DNA of 64,000 nt from RHLJ01 sp965222205. GTDB lineage: Bacteria; Bacteroidota; Rhodothermia; Balneolales; Balneolaceae. Below the pieces are notes generated by a model that searched no databases, was not told the origin of the DNA, and saw only the letters and a list, made by a program, of their open reading frames with translations. Where the stretch lies: positions 186,001 to 250,000 of the forward strand of contig OZ244932.1 in the NCBI GenBank assembly GCA_965222205.1, read 5' to 3'. The position numbers and the translations under genes were made by a program. Shown piece after piece: positions 50,764-60,290 of the stretch. Numbering within the stretch: the first letter of the stretch is position 1; every line of letters starts with the position of its first letter.

Positions 50764-50903
50764 ATCTTTCATTTTGAATTTTTTCTCCTGCCACTTTTGT
50801 CACCCGCCTGTCTATGCGGCAAACTGTGTCTGACATCTTTTCTATCCACAAAAAAGTAGTATGAAATTTCTTCATTCCCGGTTTGACGAGCTGTCAGTTC
50901 TTT

Positions 50904-50925
50904 CGTGCCGGATGTAATTGGCACG
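50904..50925 (+). promoter_or_regulatory. Inverted repeat upstream of hsp20
   Basis: CGTGCC-GGATGTAATT-GGCACG, a 6-bp repeat around a 10-nt spacer, 61 bp before the hsp20 ATG. Not a CIRCE element. Possibly a heat-shock regulator site; a GTCAGTTC 8-mer just upstream is also upstream of clpB. Confidence 0.35.
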
Positions 50926-50985
50926 TCCGTTGCAAAATTAAAATTGAATTTTTGAACGAATAATCAATAAAAAGAGGATTCAATT

Positions 50986-51417
50986 ATGGCACTTATTAAA
51001 TATAACCGACCAAGTACTGACGTTTTCTCAAGAAACTTCAACGACATCGTTGATGAATTCTTTAACAACGCGACATCAAACTATCGCAAAGATAATTTCA
51101 TGCCTAGTGTGGATGTTTCCGAAACTGACTCACAGTTTGAAGTATCTGTTGAACTACCAGGTTTGAAGAAAGAAGACATCAATGTTGATCTTGAGAAAGG
51201 TCGTTTGACCATTAGCGGCGAACGTAAATTTAAGAATGAAGAAGAAGGCAAAAACTTCCACAGAGTAGAAACTCAATACGGAAAATTCAGTCGTTCATTC
51301 TATTTACCAGACTCCATAGATGAAGAAAGTATTGCTGCTAAATACGAGGATGGAATTCTGAATATCACCATCAACAAAAGTGAAGAGAAAGTTAAAAAGC
51401 AGATCGAAATCGGATAA
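50986..51417 (+). CDS. Hsp20/alpha-crystallin small heat shock protein
   Basis: 143 residues with the alpha-crystallin core FMPSVDVSETDSQFEVSVELPGL (residues 40-60), LTISGERKFK, YGKFSRSFYLPD, YEDGILNITI, and the C-terminal IxI motif QIEIG used for oligomer assembly. ATP-independent holdase. A short N-terminal arm without signal peptide. It is followed by a strong terminator, and htrA is next. Confidence 0.95.
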   Translation: MALIKYNRPSTDVFSRNFNDIVDEFFNNATSNYRKDNFMPSVDVSETDSQFEVSVELPGLKKEDINVDLEKGRLTISGERKFKNEEEGKNFHRVETQYGKFSRSFYLPDSIDEESIAAKYEDGILNITINKSEEKVKKQIEIG

Positions 51418-51441
51418 GAATTCGATTGATTGGTTAATAGA

Positions 51442-51475
51442 AGTCGGAGCCTTTGGTGAGGCTCCGACTATTTTT
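51442..51475 (+). terminator. Rho-independent terminator after hsp20
   Basis: AGTCGGAGCC-TTTGGTGA-GGCTCCGACT, a perfect 10-bp stem, followed by ATTTTT. Confidence 0.88.
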
Positions 51476-51559
51476 AGTTACAAAATGTAAAGACGTGCAA
51501 TTTTTGATTGCGATAACGTTGTAGCATCACAAATCAAACTATCATCAAATTGAAAGACT

Positions 51560-53032
51560 ATGAATACTGCTGTTAAGAATTTTTTTGGAGTCGCAGCTGC
51601 AATAATTGTACTGCTCGGACTGAATGTGTATTCAGGAAATAATAACCTGATTAATATCCCAGACTATGATACTGAAGTAACCACTTCTGAAAATCGCTCT
51701 GTTGCCACTCTCAAAGATTTAAATGATGCGATTGTTGACATCGCTGAAAAAACTAATCCTGCTGTTGTTACTATTACTACAGAAAAGACTCAACAAGTGA
51801 GAAGAATGGATCCATTTTCTATGTTTTTTGGAAATCCAAATAGCAGGGATGGTCAAACTGAGGAATATGTACAGCGAGGGTTGGGTTCAGGAGTGATTGT
51901 GTCTGAGGAAGGATACATCCTCACCAATAACCATGTAATAGATAATACAGACGAAATTAAAGTTCGTATGTTTAATGGTGAAGAAATAGATGCTGAATTA
52001 ATAGGCACAGATCCTGAAACAGATATTGCAGTATTAAAAGTAGAAGTGGACAATCTGCCTGCTATCACATTAGGAAATAGTGATGAAGCTAAAGTGGGTT
52101 CTTTCGTCCTTGCGATTGGAAGTCCGCTTAGTGCAGACCTTGCGCATACTGTTTCATTTGGAATTGTAAGCGCGCGCGGAAGAACACTTAATAATCTCAC
52201 TGCTTATGGGGATTACATCCAAACTGATGCTGCTATTAATCCGGGAAATTCAGGTGGAGCACTTATTGATATGAATGGTGAACTTGTTGGAATTAACTCA
52301 GCAATCGCTTCCCGTTCTGGTGGAAATGACGGTATCGGTTTTGCGATCCCAATCAAGCTAGCTAAAAGAATAATGGATGATTTAATTGAAGACGGGATCG
52401 TATCTCGCGGTTATCTTGGCATGTATTATGCCGGAGAAGTAGATCAAACAATGGCGGCTGCATTAGGGTTAGATAACGCTGGAGGTATCATCGTAGGTCA
52501 GATTGAAGAAGATGGTCCGGCAGATAAAGCCGGGTTAAAAGAAGACGACATCATCGTTTCAATAAATGGAGAAAAGATAAGAGACTGGGATGCATTCAGG
52601 CTTGAAATCGCAAACTTAAAACCTGGTAAAAAAGTAGATCTTGAAGTAATCAGAGATGGAGAAGGTCTGGAAATTTCTGTAACTTTAGGAAGTCGTCCCG
52701 GCACCGAAATCGCTTCTGATGAGACAGTAAAAGAGGACATTGTAGAGAGGCTGGGATTTAAAGTAGCCGAACTTAGCTCTGATATTAAAAGACAACTTAA
52801 CATTATGAATGATGTTGAGGGAGTTGTTGTTAAAGAAATAAGTGAATCAAGTAACGCGTTCGAACGAGGACTTCAGCGTGGAGATGTAATCACAGCTGTT
52901 AAGAGAAAAAAAGTTTCTAACGTTGAACAATTTTATGATGAAGTTGAGCGTAGTACTGAAAAAGGCGACCAGGCAATTTTATTGACCATTGAGCGAAATA
53001 ATTTGAAACAATTTATCGCTTTCAGACTTTAA
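51560..53032 (+). CDS. HtrA/DegQ-like serine protease with two PDZ domains
   Basis: 490 residues. N-terminal membrane anchor or signal (about 8-22), trypsin-like domain with catalytic H125 (TNNHVID), D155 (TDIAVL) and S231 (GNSGGAL), then PDZ1 (about 290-390, DDIIVSINGEKIRDWDAF) and PDZ2 (about 415-490, VVKEISESSNAFERGL). Trypsin fold plus two PDZ fits periplasmic Do proteases. Follows hsp20 in a stress-gene neighbourhood but after a terminator, so it has its own promoter. Confidence 0.93.
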   Translation: MNTAVKNFFGVAAAIIVLLGLNVYSGNNNLINIPDYDTEVTTSENRSVATLKDLNDAIVDIAEKTNPAVVTITTEKTQQVRRMDPFSMFFGNPNSRDGQTEEYVQRGLGSGVIVSEEGYILTNNHVIDNTDEIKVRMFNGEEIDAELIGTDPETDIAVLKVEVDNLPAITLGNSDEAKVGSFVLAIGSPLSADLAHTVSFGIVSARGRTLNNLTAYGDYIQTDAAINPGNSGGALIDMNGELVGINSAIASRSGGNDGIGFAIPIKLAKRIMDDLIEDGIVSRGYLGMYYAGEVDQTMAAALGLDNAGGIIVGQIEEDGPADKAGLKEDDIIVSINGEKIRDWDAFRLEIANLKPGKKVDLEVIRDGEGLEISVTLGSRPGTEIASDETVKEDIVERLGFKVAELSSDIKRQLNIMNDVEGVVVKEISESSNAFERGLQRGDVITAVKRKKVSNVEQFYDEVERSTEKGDQAILLTIERNNLKQFIAFRL

Positions 53033-53070
53033 GTTATCGTAAACCAATTTATTGTACCCCGAAAAAGCCA

Positions 53071-53105
53071 AAGCATGGACCCTGATACGGTCCATGCTTT
53101 TTTTA
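53071..53105 (+). terminator. Terminator after htrA
   Basis: AAGCATGGACC-CTGATAC-GGTCCATGCTT, 11-bp perfect stem, then a run of T. Confidence 0.88.
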
Positions 53106-53554
53106 TTATTATATAGCTGTAGTGCTTGTAAAAGATAAATAGTTCGTCTGCCGACAGCCTGCCTGTAGTAGGGAGGACGGGTTCCTTGCTACAAACCTGA
53201 AAAGGTTTTACATCCATAGCCCCGGGATTCATCCCGGGGGTTGAAATGAACAAAGAAACCAACCCGAGGCTCTTTACAGATCAACGCCTTTTAGCTCATC
53301 GAGGGGTGTGGTTGAATCTCTTATTGAAGGGGCTTGATCTTCCGGTACTTTTGAACGGTTCCCGTTCTTCAACGGGACAGGCGACAGTACCCAAAATCCG
53401 CCAGAAATAATTTAGATTTCGTTTTCACGAGCCGCTGATCAAAAGAACGAATACGGTCCTGACTCCCTCTCAGCACTGGGCTTGCCCATTTTTTCTGGTC
53501 TTGGTTTGTGCGCTTTAATGAGTTCAGCATGACAACTAATTAATGGATGCTATA
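53106..53554. repeat. Gene-free gap of dispersed repeats
   Basis: No credible gene. The hairpin CCCCGGGATT-ATCCCGGGG (about 53219-53240) resembles CTCGGGATTTATCCCGGGG at about 58610-58630. The segment 53342-53500 is a reverse-complement copy of 60149-60276 (AAATTATTTCTGG..., TCACGAG..., GACTCCCTCT, GCTTGCCCATTTTTTCTG). GTTCCCGTTCTTCAACGGGAC is an extra inner hairpin in this copy. Confidence 0.6.
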
Positions 53555-54127
53555 TCAAATCAGCACAAAATCTTTTTCTCTAAAGAAAGGGCTCAGATCT
53601 TCGGGAGGAGGAAAGTATTTCCCCCGGAAGTCATTAAAAAAATCAAGCGTTTCATTACTCATTAACTGGATAATTTCATCCATCGCCTCTCCGGAAATCA
53701 TAAAAGGAGTTCGGTCAAACAGTACCAAATTTCCAACACACTGGGCACTGATTTGAAACTGCGCACATTCTTCAATCGGAGTACCTTTAACAATACATTT
53801 TGATATCCATTTGTTGGCATCAAATTGCTGAGCAGTACGGAGCTCATTCTGATGAATGAAATTCATGTTTTGTTGGAAATACTCCGTCATTTTACGCTCC
53901 GACTCTGCTGAATATTCATCCATCTGAGTTTTCATGCAATCGGTACAAATTGCGAATTCCCAAACCAGGTCTCTTGTATTGACCCCCGGATAATTGGTAA
54001 ATGCTTTTTCGATGATATACTCTTGCCGATCAAGCAGGTACTTTTCACACACCAGACATTTATCGATAGGAGTTCCGGTTTCAGAAGAATGAAATAACTC
54101 GGGGATTTCAGAAAGTGTTGGGTTCAT
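53555..54127 (-). CDS. Hypothetical protein with two CxxC pairs
   Basis: 190 residues, not recognised. Two Cys pairs, CLVC near residue 24 and CTDC near residue 60, separated by ~35 residues, suggest a small zinc ribbon. The rest is helical with an acidic C-terminal half (EAMDEIIQLMSNETLDFFNDF). No signal peptide. It is 37 bp downstream of the outer-membrane-like gene on the same strand and may be co-transcribed. Function unknown. Confidence 0.65.
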   Translation of the reverse strand: MNPTLSEIPELFHSSETGTPIDKCLVCEKYLLDRQEYIIEKAFTNYPGVNTRDLVWEFAICTDCMKTQMDEYSAESERKMTEYFQQNMNFIHQNELRTAQQFDANKWISKCIVKGTPIEECAQFQISAQCVGNLVLFDRTPFMISGEAMDEIIQLMSNETLDFFNDFRGKYFPPPEDLSPFFREKDFVLI

Positions 54128-54164
54128 AATCCAAGGATAGCAAAATCCCCGAAAAGATGATTAT

Positions 54165-55619
54165 CTAAAACAAGTTTCGGTTGAAGTAATAGCGCAAACT
54201 CACCGTCACACCCCAATTCCAGCTAGATGAATCATACCTTTGATAGGTACTACCTGTTTGTATCTGACTTTTAGAAAATCTGTAATTCTGTCTTAGATAA
54301 ATACCTCCTGAAACAGAGAATTTATTCTCTACAAAGAAAGTAAGATCGGAACGTAGACTTGTGTCAATATCGTAAAATTGGAATGTGTCAAGATTCTTTC
54401 TATCTAGACTTCTGTAACTGCTAAAAATACTATTCTCGAGCAGAAAACGATCAGCCAAAATCCAAAGCCAGCTAAACTCATTGAAGCTATCTAGCCTCCA
54501 TCGTTCAGGATTTTCTTTGCTTACAGGTAACCTTAAATTCCAGTTCGAACGAACACTTAATTGATGATTTAGATTCAGATTCTTATACCAAATCCCCGAA
54601 ACTCCGGCAATTACATCCCTGTCTATATCTGAATTCCTAACTAGTATGTCAGATACTTGATTATCATTCCTATTTAAATTACTTCTCAGATCGTAGTTAA
54701 TACTGATAGAAATGGAATACCCTTCAAAACGGGATCCCAGATTTTCATTGAAGATATCATTTAGGAAAAAAGCGTCGAAAGAACTTAATTCGTCCAGCTT
54801 CCCATTTAACCCTGAATTCATGTCTTCCCAAAAGTATTTTAACGGACGATCCCAGTTTCTGGGATAGGCATTATATCGTGTAAATTGTTCTGAAGCGTTT
54901 GTAATCTCCTGGCTATTTAAAGGAGCATTACCTAATGCTTTATAGCGTTCATTCAGCCTTAGACTGCGTAGTATCGGGGTTATATTGCGAATTCTTCCAA
55001 ATCCTATTCCTATACCGGGAACAATTCTCAAATTTCTGGAAAACTGTTGTACTTCATTTGTGGTTATGTCGTCATTTTGTGCTTCCGAAAATGAAGTCCT
55101 ATAACTCATTCGGTAAGTAAGACTGGGATTGAAAAAGACATTATCATTGAGGTAAAAGCTTCCAGTACTAGTAAAGTCATGATCAAATCGAAATTGCCGA
55201 TTATTAGAAAATTGATCGGAGGTGACAATTACTCCATTTTGATCCTGAAGTTCACCCTGTTCATTTTTGCCAAATGAACTCCCAACAATTACATTGGTTT
55301 GAATTAGGTAAGTTCTCTCCTCGTTTTCACGGAAAAGCTCATATTGAGGCATAATATTAAAACCGGCATTAAAATTTTTCCTTTCAATTTTATTCTGTTC
55401 CGGAAGATCAAGAAAATTATTCCTTGTTAAATCACGATCACTTTTACTTCCGTTAAATCCAGTGCTAAATGAATTCAACGAAAATAACCCATACCCCCAG
55501 TCCGGTAAGCGATAATCAATCAGGTATTCAAAATCAGTGCTGTCAGTAAATCCGATACTTTCTTGTGCGATGGCAGATGAGCTTATTAAGAGAAACAGAA
55601 GGGTATAAACAAATTTCAT
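54165..55619 (-). CDS. Predicted outer-membrane beta-barrel protein
   Basis: 484 residues with a signal peptide (about 1-18, LLFLLISSSAIAQ) and alternating aromatic/polar strands throughout, ending in YYFNRNLF with a terminal Phe, as in outer-membrane barrels. The middle (about 150-420) is rich in Tyr/Asn/Ser/Arg turns and looks like a mid-size barrel of about 14-18 strands; no family motif recognised. It lies on the minus strand next to clpB, which points the other way, so the short 173-bp gap holds both promoters. Confidence 0.72.
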   Translation of the reverse strand: MKFVYTLLFLLISSSAIAQESIGFTDSTDFEYLIDYRLPDWGYGLFSLNSFSTGFNGSKSDRDLTRNNFLDLPEQNKIERKNFNAGFNIMPQYELFRENEERTYLIQTNVIVGSSFGKNEQGELQDQNGVIVTSDQFSNNRQFRFDHDFTSTGSFYLNDNVFFNPSLTYRMSYRTSFSEAQNDDITTNEVQQFSRNLRIVPGIGIGFGRIRNITPILRSLRLNERYKALGNAPLNSQEITNASEQFTRYNAYPRNWDRPLKYFWEDMNSGLNGKLDELSSFDAFFLNDIFNENLGSRFEGYSISISINYDLRSNLNRNDNQVSDILVRNSDIDRDVIAGVSGIWYKNLNLNHQLSVRSNWNLRLPVSKENPERWRLDSFNEFSWLWILADRFLLENSIFSSYRSLDRKNLDTFQFYDIDTSLRSDLTFFVENKFSVSGGIYLRQNYRFSKSQIQTGSTYQRYDSSSWNWGVTVSLRYYFNRNLF

Positions 55620-55792
55620 TCTTAAGGAAGATTCAGATTAAAAGTTGGATGAATATTTTAATTCGTAAACATAGTAAGTATAACATATTGATGTTAGTAA
55701 ATTTGTGAAAAGACCTGCAATTCCGTCAGTTCCACAATTCGGGCATGGTTTTGGTCAATATTAAGGCAAACATTCAGGGAGGAATACGAATT

Positions 55793-58435
55793 ATGAATTT
55801 GAACAAGTTTACACTCAAAGCTCAGGAAGCTATCCAAAAAGCGTTGGAACTCGCGCAGTCCGGGAATAACCAGGCACTGGAACCGGCGCATGTAATCAAG
55901 GCATTTTTAATTGATGGAGACAATATTGTAATCACCTTGTTGAACAAGCTTGGCGCAAGTATGAAAGTGGTGGAAGTAAGTACCGATGGAGCCTTGAATA
56001 AGCTTCCAAAAGTTCAGGGAGCTTCAGTCTCAGGACAATATCTGTCTGCTACTACAAAAGAGGCGTTTGATGTCGCCCAAAAAGAATCAACCGCACTTGG
56101 CGATGAATACATCAGTTCCGAGCATGTACTTTTAGGAATTGTTCGAACTAAGGGAGAGATAGCTGATCTGTTAAATGATCAGGGAGTAACCAAAGACAAT
56201 ATCCTGAAAGTATTGAATGATGTTCGGGGGGGACAAACGGTAGACGATCCCAATGCAGAAAGTAGGTATGGAGCGCTAAAGCGATATGCCCGTGACCTGA
56301 ACGAACTGGCAGAAAAAAACAAACTTGACCCTGTAATTGGACGTGATCAGGAAATCCGGCGCGTGATGCAAATCCTGACTCGTCGAACTAAAAATAACCC
56401 GGTGTTAATCGGTGAGCCAGGAGTAGGTAAAACAGCCATTGCTGAAGGTATGGCACTCCGAATTGTACGAGGAGATGTTCCTGAAGGACTCAAATCAAAA
56501 CGCATTGTTGCACTCGATATGGGTGCGTTAGTGGCAGGAACCAAATTCCGGGGAGAATTTGAAGAACGCCTCAAAGCAGTGGTTAAAGAAGTCACCGAAT
56601 CGGATGGAGAGCTGATTCTGTTTATTGATGAAATTCATACACTTGTTGGAGCTGGTTCAGCAGAAGGTTCTATGGATGCGGCCAATATTTTGAAACCGGC
56701 ACTTGCACGTGGAGAGATGCATGCCATTGGAGCAACCACATTAGATGAATACCGAAAATACATCGAAAAAGATAAAGCGCTGGAACGCCGACTCCAAACT
56801 GTTTTAGTAGGAGAACCGTCTATCGAAGACACCGTTTCTATTTTGCGTGGATTGCAAGAGCGCTACGAAGTCCATCATGGGGTTCGAATTACTGATGCAG
56901 CTATAGTTGCAGCCGCCGAGCTTTCTCATCGATATATCGCAGATCGTTTTCTTCCTGATAAGGCTATCGATTTAATTGATGAATCCGCTTCAAGGCTACG
57001 ACTCCAGATTGACTCTCTTCCCGAAGAACTGGATGGATTAGAACGACAAATACGTCAGCTTGAAATTGAGCGGGAAGCACTAAAACGCGAAAAAGATCAA
57101 TCCAAGATTAAAGGCATTGAAAAAGAACTGGCTGATCTGGAAGAGCAAAGGAATTCCATGCGGGTTCAATGGGAGCAGGAACGGGATCTGATCCAGAAAG
57201 CCCGGGAGCTCAAACAAGCCATCGAGACTACACGAAATGAAGCAGATAAAGCCGAGCGATCTGGTAACTACGAGAAAGTGGCAGAGCTCAGATATGGAAC
57301 CATAACCCAGCTGGAAAAGGACCTCGAATCGGCCAAGAAGCAGCTGGATGAAATGCAGAATTCCAAAGCTTTGCTTAAAGAAGAAGTAGATGCTGAAGAT
57401 ATAGCGGACATTGTTGCTCGTTGGACAGGAATTCCGGTAACACGAATGCTCCAGAGTGAGCGACAAAAACTACTTTTACTTGAAGAGGAGCTGCACAAAA
57501 GGGTTATCGGTCAGGATAAAGGTATTGAAGCCGTAGCTAATGCGGTTCGGCGTTCGCGTGCGGGTTTACAGGATGAAGACAGACCAATCGGATCCTTTTT
57601 CTTTCTTGGATCCACAGGTGTGGGTAAAACAGAGCTTGCTCGATCATTGGCAGAATTCCTGTTCAATGATTCCAACGCGATGATTCGCATCGACATGAGC
57701 GAGTATATGGAAAAGCATAGTGTGAGTAGATTAGTTGGAGCTCCTCCGGGATATGTAGGCTATGATGAAGGAGGTCAGTTGACCGAAGCTGCTCGCAGAC
57801 ATCCGTATTCAGTTATTTTGCTGGATGAAATTGAAAAAGCTCACCCTGATGTATTCAATATTCTGCTTCAGGTACTGGATGAAGGCCGCCTTACAGACAA
57901 CAAAGGAACTACGGTCGATTTCAAAAACACGATCATTATTATGACCAGTAACATAGGCTCACATCTTATTGTGAATGAGATGGAAAAATCCGGTGGGGAG
58001 CTGAATGAAGATCAATACAATACCCTTCAGCAGCAATTGATTGATCAGTTGAAAATGACGATTCGTCCTGAGTTCCTGAACCGGGTGGACGATATCATTG
58101 TATTCCATCCGTTAGGAAAAGAGCACATTCGTCAAATTGTAGATATTCAGCTCAAACGAGTTCATCAGTTATTAGCTAAGAATCACGTGAAACTTAGCAT
58201 TCCCAATAATGTTAAAGACTGGCTGGCTGCCCGGGGATACGACCCGGTGTATGGAGCCCGACCTCTTAAGCGGGTGATTCAGCAAAGTATTACAAATACT
58301 TTGGCAACGCAGCTACTTATGAGAGACAGTGATACCCCTGTGGAGTACGAAGCTACCCTCAACAAAACGAAAGATGGGATCGATTTTGCGGAAGTAGTGA
58401 ATGACGCAAAAGAATGGGCGGAAGAAAAGAATTAA
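55793..58435 (+). CDS. clpB: ATP-dependent disaggregase ClpB
   Basis: 880-residue AAA+ HSP100. N domain (about 1-150), NBD1 with Walker A GEPGVGKTAI and Arg-finger region, a middle coiled coil (about 400-525: LERQIRQLEIEREALKREK), NBD2 with Walker A GSTGVGKTEL, and a C-terminal SRLIP-like domain. It works with DnaK to resolubilise aggregates. The ATG at 55793 is chosen over an upstream start at 55745: it directly precedes the family N-terminus MNLNKFTLKAQEAI and has a good AGGGAGGA ribosome site 9 nt before it, rare in this genome. Confidence 0.97.
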   Translation: MNLNKFTLKAQEAIQKALELAQSGNNQALEPAHVIKAFLIDGDNIVITLLNKLGASMKVVEVSTDGALNKLPKVQGASVSGQYLSATTKEAFDVAQKESTALGDEYISSEHVLLGIVRTKGEIADLLNDQGVTKDNILKVLNDVRGGQTVDDPNAESRYGALKRYARDLNELAEKNKLDPVIGRDQEIRRVMQILTRRTKNNPVLIGEPGVGKTAIAEGMALRIVRGDVPEGLKSKRIVALDMGALVAGTKFRGEFEERLKAVVKEVTESDGELILFIDEIHTLVGAGSAEGSMDAANILKPALARGEMHAIGATTLDEYRKYIEKDKALERRLQTVLVGEPSIEDTVSILRGLQERYEVHHGVRITDAAIVAAAELSHRYIADRFLPDKAIDLIDESASRLRLQIDSLPEELDGLERQIRQLEIEREALKREKDQSKIKGIEKELADLEEQRNSMRVQWEQERDLIQKARELKQAIETTRNEADKAERSGNYEKVAELRYGTITQLEKDLESAKKQLDEMQNSKALLKEEVDAEDIADIVARWTGIPVTRMLQSERQKLLLLEEELHKRVIGQDKGIEAVANAVRRSRAGLQDEDRPIGSFFFLGSTGVGKTELARSLAEFLFNDSNAMIRIDMSEYMEKHSVSRLVGAPPGYVGYDEGGQLTEAARRHPYSVILLDEIEKAHPDVFNILLQVLDEGRLTDNKGTTVDFKNTIIIMTSNIGSHLIVNEMEKSGGELNEDQYNTLQQQLIDQLKMTIRPEFLNRVDDIIVFHPLGKEHIRQIVDIQLKRVHQLLAKNHVKLSIPNNVKDWLAARGYDPVYGARPLKRVIQQSITNTLATQLLMRDSDTPVEYEATLNKTKDGIDFAEVVNDAKEWAEEKN

Positions 58436-58461
58436 AAATTGGGAATAGTTTTTAATTCTAA

Positions 58462-58556
58462 CTTCAGCTCGCTCCAATGCACTGCGTTGGAGCGTTTTGT
58501 TGTCTTAGCTTACTACGAAGGGTTAAAACCCTTCGCTTGTTTAATTGTGCTATATC
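58462..58556 (-). repeat. Dispersed intergenic repeat, reverse-complement copy
   Basis: Counterpart of 25371-25471, in inverse orientation, about 95 bp. The CGCTCCAA-TGCACTGCG-TTGGAGCG hairpin followed by TTTT (58470-58498) likely terminates clpB. Rest of the gap to 58958 has no gene; it holds the CCCGGGG hairpin at 58610-58630 and CAACCCTCGATGAG (near 58740), which matches the complement of 53296-53312. Confidence 0.7.
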
Positions 58557-58958
58557 TATGACGGGATTTATATCCTTCCCTCAACTACAGCGGAGTTGAA
58601 TATGTACAGCCTCGGGATTTATCCCGGGGTAAAAAATGAAACCTCCCCGATAACCCGAGCCTTTATTCTTTTTGAGTTCCAAAACCTAACCGAAGGGTTA
58701 TTCAATACTGGTGTTAACACCTCTGATAGATTTGTGTCAACCCTCGATGAGATAAATAGCGTTAAGTCGATTCTTCGGAAGTGTCCTCAGAATGGTTGGT
58801 TGATATAAATTACTTGATTAATTCAGTCACTCAGAGCACTAGCGAAGAGTCTACCCAACCAGAAAACTAGCTAGATTGTGGCTGTGTGGATCCATCGCAC
58901 CGCTCTGGATGACTTGTTGACTCAATATCTGTTTTGAGCTGGAAATAAATTCTAGCTT
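58557..58958. other. Gene-free gap, repeat fragments only
   Basis: About 400 bp. Frames here (87 codons at most) lack family features and are AT/GC-mosaic. Only the palindrome at 58610-58630 and the short match to 53.3 kb are noteworthy; the cyanophycinase gene ends at 58959 on the minus strand. Confidence 0.5.
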
Positions 58959-59813
58959 CTAATCAATTACCTGACGACTCTCCATATCATACCTATCACC
59001 CGATCGAAGAAAGTAAAACAGGTTTTCTTCAGAAGGAAGATTCTTCTGGGAGCTCCCTTCACGAGACCAAAAAGTGCCGTCGTAAATAATCACGTAACTG
59101 GATCCAATTACTTCGAATTCATTGCCCTGAACAACGACAGCAGTACTTTCATCGATGCTTATGCCGAGTAATTCAGGACGGTTTTTTAGAATATCAAACA
59201 TATCAAAATGTCGGTTTCGGGCAATTACATGTTGGTCTATGGCAATGTTTTTGATGAAGCCAAAACCTTCCTCGTGATCTCCCATCATAATTTGATTCGT
59301 TTGAGTATCGCCACGAGCCAAATACGAACCTTGAATAGTCGCACCAGCTGAAGAACCACCTATTACACCACCTCGATTAAGTACTTCCCAAAAAGCAGTT
59401 TCGGTCTTGGTTCCCGCATAAGCATCAACCAGTCTCCATTGTCTTCCTCCTCCAAAAAATACTCCGTTTGCTTCCTTCAAAGGCTTAATAAACTCTTCCG
59501 AATCTGCTTCTGTTCGGTCATACGTATGAAGTACTGTCACATTCGTGGCACCATATTCCCTCAATGTTCCGGCTCCGCCTGAGTTTTCTGTATAAGACTC
59601 TCTTCCCCCAGCTGTAGGGATAACAACTATTGGTGCATCCACACCTCCGGCAAGTTCGATGAATTTCTTCACAATACTTTCATCCATTCTTCCTCCACCT
59701 ACTACTACCAGAGATCCATTTTCGGGTCCTGTAGTTTGTGCTTCCTGAGCAGTTATCGGAATGCTAAAAGATAGCAGGCTGGATAGAATTAGTAGGGAAA
59801 ATAGTTTTTTCAT
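58959..59813 (-). CDS. Secreted cyanophycinase-family (S51) peptidase
   Basis: 284 residues with a signal peptide (about 1-22, LLILSSLLSFSIPITAQ). The mature chain has the S51 nucleophile motif GGSSAGATIQG (about 150-160), GSLVVVGGGRMDES, VFFGGGRQWRLVDAY, DTQTNQIMMGDH and GISIDESTAVVV, as in cyanophycinase and related exopeptidases. Cyanophycinase cleaves Asp-Arg polymer to beta-Asp-Arg; no cyanophycin synthetase is nearby, so a secreted scavenger for exogenous polymer is inferred. Isolated gene between two repeat-rich gaps. Confidence 0.88.
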   Translation of the reverse strand: MKKLFSLLILSSLLSFSIPITAQEAQTTGPENGSLVVVGGGRMDESIVKKFIELAGGVDAPIVVIPTAGGRESYTENSGGAGTLREYGATNVTVLHTYDRTEADSEEFIKPLKEANGVFFGGGRQWRLVDAYAGTKTETAFWEVLNRGGVIGGSSAGATIQGSYLARGDTQTNQIMMGDHEEGFGFIKNIAIDQHVIARNRHFDMFDILKNRPELLGISIDESTAVVVQGNEFEVIGSSYVIIYDGTFWSREGSSQKNLPSEENLFYFLRSGDRYDMESRQVID

Positions 59814-60290
59814 CTAGGGATAGGTTTGATCGAATTAGCGAGAAGTGTAAGGTTCAATCCATTAATCTCAAAACTAAAGTAAATCTTCGATCTCTCAATA
59901 CTATTCACATATTTTACTTTCCTCTACTTTTGCACCGGCAAAAGTAGCAAAAACTCTCCGCTACGAAATTCGAGTGGTGTTCATAAAGCATCTGCTGAAT
60001 AAATCCGAAGGTCCATCTACTATCCAGTCACATTTTCTTTCCTCCCGGTGCGGATTTATTCCCCGCCAGCTGGCGGGACGCAAATACTTTAATTCACTTT
60101 ACCCACTCTAATTTCTAATGCGGAACTTAAAGAGTGGCTTCAAAACAGGATCAGAAAAAATGGGCAAGCCCAGGTCTAAGAGGGAGTCAGAATCGTAATC
60201 GTTCTTGTTAACAGCGTCTCGTGAAAGCGAAATCTACATTATTTCTGGTACTTTTGGTCGCTCAAAAGTACCAGAATCCGATGATTAACC
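59814..60290. repeat. Gene-free repeat-rich gap
   Basis: 477 bp without a gene. Structures: ACTTTTGCACCGGCAAAAGTAGC hairpin family (near 59930-59955), the perfect 16-bp palindrome CCCGCCAGCTGGCGGG (60062-60077), and the plus-orientation copy (60149-60276) of the element at 53342-53500. Inner TACTTTTGG-TCGC-TCAAAAGTA hairpin at its end. Confidence 0.6.

Noticed and set aside
50904..50925. CIRCE element upstream of hsp20
   Set aside because: The repeat CGTGCC/GGCACG does not match the TTAGCACTC-N9-GAGTGCTAA consensus.
58545..58808. 87-codon plus-strand frame after clpB
   Set aside because: Lies across the dispersed repeat and CCCGGGG hairpin; no signal or motif.
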